The notes beneath the pieces were generated by a model. The model was not told the origin of the DNA, ran no database searches, and saw nothing but the letters and a program-made list of their open reading frames with translations. Source: Luteococcus sp048595755 (GTDB lineage: Bacteria; Actinomycetota; Actinomycetes; Propionibacteriales; Propionibacteriaceae). From it: a DNA stretch of 64,000 nt. Position 1 is the stretch's first letter; each line of letters begins with the position of its first letter. The position numbers were made by a program, and so were the translations under genes. Positions 60,881 to 64,000 of this stretch are shown one piece after another. The stretch lies in NCBI RefSeq assembly GCF_048595755.1, contig NZ_CP184360.1, positions 372,001-436,000 on the forward strand, written 5' to 3'.

Positions 60881-62332
60881 GTGACCAACGTCGCGTCCAC
60901 CAACAGCACGGCCGCCAGCGCCTACCGCACCATGCTCGACATCATCGGTGGGGTGGAGCCGCGCATCGCCGAGGCCACCCGCCAGGAGCTGACCGACCAG
61001 CGCGAGAGCCTCAAGCTGATCGCCAGCGAGAACTACGCCAGCCTGCCCACCCTGATGACCATGGGCACCTGGTTCAGCGACAAGTACGCCGAGGGCACCG
61101 TCGGTCACCGCTTCTACGCAGGGTGCCAGAATGTCGACACCGTCGAGTCGGTTGCCGCCGAGCACGCCCGTGAGCTCTTTGGCGCCGAGTACGCCTACGT
61201 CCAGCCGCACTCCGGCATCGACGCCAACCTGGTGGCCTACTGGGCGATCCTCAACAAGCGCATCGAGAGCCCCGAGCTGGAGCGGCTGGGTGCCAAGACC
61301 GTCAACGACCTCTCCGAGGACGACTGGGAGACGCTGCGCAAGACCTTCGCCGAGCAGCGCGTGATGGGCATGAGTCTGGACGCCGGCGGTCACCTGACCC
61401 ACGGCTTCCGCCACAACATCTCCGGCAAGATGTTCCACCAGCGCTCCTACGGCACCGATCCCGAGAGCGAGCTGATCGACTACGACAAGCTGCGTGCCGA
61501 TGCCAAGGAGTTCAAGCCGCTGATCCTGATCGCCGGTTACTCCGCCTACCCGCGCCGGCTGAACTTCGCCACGATGCGCGAGATCGCCGACGAGGTGGGC
61601 GCCACGCTCTTCGTCGACATGGCCCACTTCGCCGGTCTGGTGGCCGGCAAGGTCTTCACCGGCGAGGAGAACCCCATCCCCTATGCCGACGTGGTGGCCT
61701 CCACCACCCACAAGTCGCTGCGCGGCCCGCGCGGTGGCTTCGTGATGAGCACCGCCGAGTACGCCCCGTCGATCGACAAGGGCTGCCCGATGGTGCTGGG
61801 CGGCCCGCTGAGCCACGTGATGGCCGCCAAGGCCGTGGCCTTCGCCGAGGCCCGCCAGGAGAGCTTCCAGGCCTATGCCCAGCAGGTGGCCGACAATGCC
61901 AAGAGCCTTGCCGAGGGCCTGATGAAGCGCGGCGTGAAGCTGGTCACCGGTGGCACCGACAACCACATCAACCTGCTGGACGTCACCAGCAGCTTCGGGT
62001 TGACCGGACGCCAGGCCGAGAGCGCGTTGCTGGAGTCGGGCGTGGTCACCAACCGCAACTCGATCCCGAATGACCCGAACGGCGCCTGGTACACCTCGGG
62101 CGTGCGGATCGGCACCCCGGCCCTGACCAGCCGTGGCTTCGGCGCCGACGAGTTCGACCGGGTGGCCGAGCTGATCGTCGACGTGCTGAAGAACACCACC
62201 CCGGTCACGGCCAGCACCGGCAAGCCGGGCAAGGCCAAGTACACCCTGGCCGACGGCGTCGCCGAGCGCACCAAGGACGCCTCGGCCGAGCTGCTGGGCA
62301 AGTTCCCGCTCTACCCCGGTCTGGAGCTCTGA
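60881..62332 (+). CDS. glyA: Serine hydroxymethyltransferase, long form
   Basis: 483 aa PLP enzyme (serine + THF to glycine + 5,10-methylene-THF). Motifs: LKLIASENYASLPTLMTMG, YAYVQPHSGIDANLVAYWA, LFVDMAHFAGLVAGK, the PLP lysine in ASTTHKSLRGPRGGF and YTSGVRIGTPALTSRGFG. It is about 60 residues longer than E. coli GlyA; most of the excess is an insertion after AILNKR (residues about 130-165). Start GTG at 60881 with CAGGAG. It links to tdh-kbl and sdaA. A terminator follows at 62351. Confidence 0.95.
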   Translation: MTNVASTNSTAASAYRTMLDIIGGVEPRIAEATRQELTDQRESLKLIASENYASLPTLMTMGTWFSDKYAEGTVGHRFYAGCQNVDTVESVAAEHARELFGAEYAYVQPHSGIDANLVAYWAILNKRIESPELERLGAKTVNDLSEDDWETLRKTFAEQRVMGMSLDAGGHLTHGFRHNISGKMFHQRSYGTDPESELIDYDKLRADAKEFKPLILIAGYSAYPRRLNFATMREIADEVGATLFVDMAHFAGLVAGKVFTGEENPIPYADVVASTTHKSLRGPRGGFVMSTAEYAPSIDKGCPMVLGGPLSHVMAAKAVAFAEARQESFQAYAQQVADNAKSLAEGLMKRGVKLVTGGTDNHINLLDVTSSFGLTGRQAESALLESGVVTNRNSIPNDPNGAWYTSGVRIGTPALTSRGFGADEFDRVAELIVDVLKNTTPVTASTGKPGKAKYTLADGVAERTKDASAELLGKFPLYPGLEL

Positions 62333-62350
62333 GCCCCACTCCCGGACCGC

Positions 62351-62387
62351 CCGTGGCTGTCTCCTCTGGCCGAGGAGGCAGCCACGG
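62351..62387 (+). terminator. Bidirectional terminator after glyA
   Basis: 16-bp stem CCGTGGCTGTCTCCTC / GAGGAGGCAGCCACGG (one G-U), loop TGGCC; between converging genes. Confidence 0.85.
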
Positions 62388-62408
62388 TTGCGTTGTGGGC
62401 GGGGCCGC

Positions 62409-64000
62409 TCAGCGTCCGAAGAGCTTGCCCTGCACGGTGACGATGAAGGACTCCAGCGACTCGGGCAGGTCCTGCAGGTGCCAGTCGCCGGGCGCGTGGT
62501 ACCAGGCCAGGTCATGCGGATCCGGGGTCGCGTCGTCGTCGGCCGCGACGATCGCCCGGATCCAGCGTTCCCGGCCGCCCAGCACCACGGTGTAGGGCAG
62601 GATCTGCGACAGCTCCTCCAGCTCACGGCCGGCCGGCAGGTTCGTGGTCGGCTGGGTCTGCAACTGCCCGGCCAGTGCCGAGAGACCTGCCAGCAGCGCG
62701 GTGCCCTCGGTGGTGCGTCGCGGCATCTGCTGGCCGATCAGCAGGGCGCCCAGCGCCAGCGCCGTCAGCGCAAAGCCCACCAGGCCGAAGGTGGTGAAGA
62801 CCACCAGCAGCACGGTGGCGATGATCGCCACGGCCAGCGCGGACCAGCCCAGCACCGTCCACCGGTTGCGGGTCTGGTCGGGGTTGCGGTCGAACCAGCC
62901 GCGCTGCACCACGTCGGCATAGAGCTCGTCCTGCACCTGTTCCACCACCGGGTTGATGGCCTCGGTGATCTGCGAGACCTGGGCTGGGCGATGGTCGGCC
63001 GGGGCCACCGCATCGCGCAGCCGCTGCTCGAAGGGGCGCAGTTCGCCCCGGCCACCCTCGAGACGCTCGAAGGTCCAGTCGAGCGGCTTGTGCGGTGCGT
63101 CGGGCAGCTCGATGATCCGCAGCCAGCCGCGCACGGCCAGGTCGAGCAGCGTCGCAGTGATGTCGACCGGGTCGACGTGCTCGTCGGCCACCGTGCCGAC
63201 ATGCCCGGGGCGCACGTCGTGCAGCACCGTGAACTCGCTCTCCCCCGCCCCGACGGGACGGAACTCCGCCACCGGCGTGACGCGACCGCCATGGGCCACG
63301 TCGCGGCCGGTGCGGCGGTGCAGCAACCAGAGCAGCGCTCCGCCCAGCAGCAGCGGAAGCAGCGAGGCCAGCAGCGTGTTGCGGTTGACGCTGAAGGCCC
63401 GATCGAGCGACCAGTGGTGCTTCACGGTCTCATTCGGCTGCACCAGGCTGCTGGGCAGCGCGAAACCCACCTGCACCACGTCTCCGGCCGCCCGCGGGCC
63501 GTCGGTGAAGCTGGGCTGGGGAGACTCGTGGGTGCCCCCGCCGAAGGTGCTGCAGGGGCTGAGCAGGCCGGGGGCACCGGACTCGCAGGTGACGAAGCTG
63601 ATGGTGCCGGGGGTGTTGATGGTGCCGCTGACCTGCCGCACCGGCACCGACCATCCCTGCAGGAAGTCCCATTGCACCTCGGTGCGCGGGCGCTGGCCCT
63701 GCGCGGCAGGGCTCTGGTGCGCCGCCCCCACCACGGTGTAGGAGATGGTCACCTCGCTCTGCCCGGCCGCCTCCGGCACCCGAACCCGGGTCTGCGCGTC
63801 GCCCTGGTCCAGCTGCGGGGTCACCTGCTTGGCCCCCACCTTGGCGCTGACCTCATCCACCTGGTGCTCGTAGTAGGCGCCGTCGTCAGCGTCGGTACGG
63901 GTCTGGATGGTCTGCGTCAGGTCCTTCGGCGCGCCGTCGGGAAAGTCCAGGGTCTGGTTGACGGTGATGCTGCCGTCGGCCGCCACGACGGCCTCCACCC
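62409..64000 (-). CDS. DUF2207 membrane protein, partial (5' end outside window)
   Basis: At least 530 residues of a predicted membrane protein of the DUF2207 (YciQ-like) type. The visible chain begins with an extracytoplasmic beta-sandwich (DGSITVNQTLDFPDGAP and on), followed by a TM segment (NTLLASLLPLLLGGALLWLL), a cytoplasmic winged-helix-like module (about residues 250-390), two close TM helices (ALAVAIIATVLLVVFTTFGL and ALTALALGALLIG) and a C-terminal soluble part. The start and signal peptide are past the right edge. Function unknown. Confidence 0.85.
   Translation of the reverse strand, partial: VEAVVAADGSITVNQTLDFPDGAPKDLTQTIQTRTDADDGAYYEHQVDEVSAKVGAKQVTPQLDQGDAQTRVRVPEAAGQSEVTISYTVVGAAHQSPAAQGQRPRTEVQWDFLQGWSVPVRQVSGTINTPGTISFVTCESGAPGLLSPCSTFGGGTHESPQPSFTDGPRAAGDVVQVGFALPSSLVQPNETVKHHWSLDRAFSVNRNTLLASLLPLLLGGALLWLLHRRTGRDVAHGGRVTPVAEFRPVGAGESEFTVLHDVRPGHVGTVADEHVDPVDITATLLDLAVRGWLRIIELPDAPHKPLDWTFERLEGGRGELRPFEQRLRDAVAPADHRPAQVSQITEAINPVVEQVQDELYADVVQRGWFDRNPDQTRNRWTVLGWSALAVAIIATVLLVVFTTFGLVGFALTALALGALLIGQQMPRRTTEGTALLAGLSALAGQLQTQPTTNLPAGRELEELSQILPYTVVLGGRERWIRAIVAADDDATPDPHDLAWYHAPGDWHLQDLPESLESFIVTVQGKLFGR

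Overview
The window is high-GC actinobacterial DNA, most likely from the family Propionibacteriaceae. The pointers are a mutA-mutB-meaB block for the B12-dependent methylmalonyl-CoA/succinyl-CoA interconversion of the propionate pathway, actinobacterial families (DUF501, DUF3263, DUF4032, an FtsB/DivIC-like protein beside enolase), a CIRCE-controlled stand-alone groEL with a Gly/Met-rich tail, and many GTG starts. The genus cannot be fixed from what is visible. I see no phage, CRISPR array, rRNA or intact insertion sequence.

Layout. 1-4300: methylmalonyl-CoA mutase small subunit (5' cut by the window edge), large subunit and the MeaB G-protein chaperone. 4300-10300: small membrane and stress-type genes, a secreted metallopeptidase, a Nudix hydrolase, a Bax1-I-like membrane protein and a tRNA-Leu(UAA). 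10300-24700: a minus-strand block that matches the conserved actinobacterial run mfd, mazG, lipoprotein, eno, divIC, DUF501, ppx. It is split between mazG and eno by a roughly 5.5 kb accessory island (14.2-19.5 kb) holding a tripartite tricarboxylate transporter (tctABC), a PdxA-like dehydrogenase and a GntR/FCD regulator. Two matching AT-rich palindromes lie upstream of pdxA and gntR. 24.7-33 kb: a short zwf-like gene, a MacB/LolD-type ABC pair, pth, bL25/Ctc, an XPB-type helicase, an aquaporin and a second Nudix gene. 33-42.3 kb: cell-surface genes (OmpA-domain protein, a beta-lactamase-fold/FG-GAP fusion, GtrA + GT2 + YfhO glycosylation trio, acyltransferase). 42.4-49.2 kb: groEL with two CIRCE boxes, csbD, manA, tRNA-Thr, rhodanese, macrodomain and DedA genes. 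49.3-64 kb: amino-acid and translation genes (kbl-tdh, sdaA, ugpC/msmK-type ATPase, metB, cysS, rlmB, glyA) and a 3'-partial DUF2207 membrane protein.

How parts work together. Kbl/Tdh, SdaA, GlyA, MetB and CysS form a serine-glycine-threonine-cysteine group that feeds acetyl-CoA, pyruvate and one-carbon units. The GT2/GtrA/YfhO trio fits the known three-component scheme for glycosylating wall polymers outside the membrane.

Three observations stand out. (1) A palindromic repeat with arms like CCTCGACAGGCTCGG occurs intergenically and also inside coding sequences: it inserts about 20 residues into Kbl and CysS and forms the tail of the DUF501 protein. (2) At least a dozen genes carry a TAnnnT-like -10 hexamer only 6-7 nt before the start codon, which predicts widespread leaderless mRNAs. 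(3) The accessory TTT island interrupts an otherwise conserved gene run. Nothing here is clearly a wholly new multi-gene system; the coding-sequence-invading repeat is the strongest candidate for something under-described.
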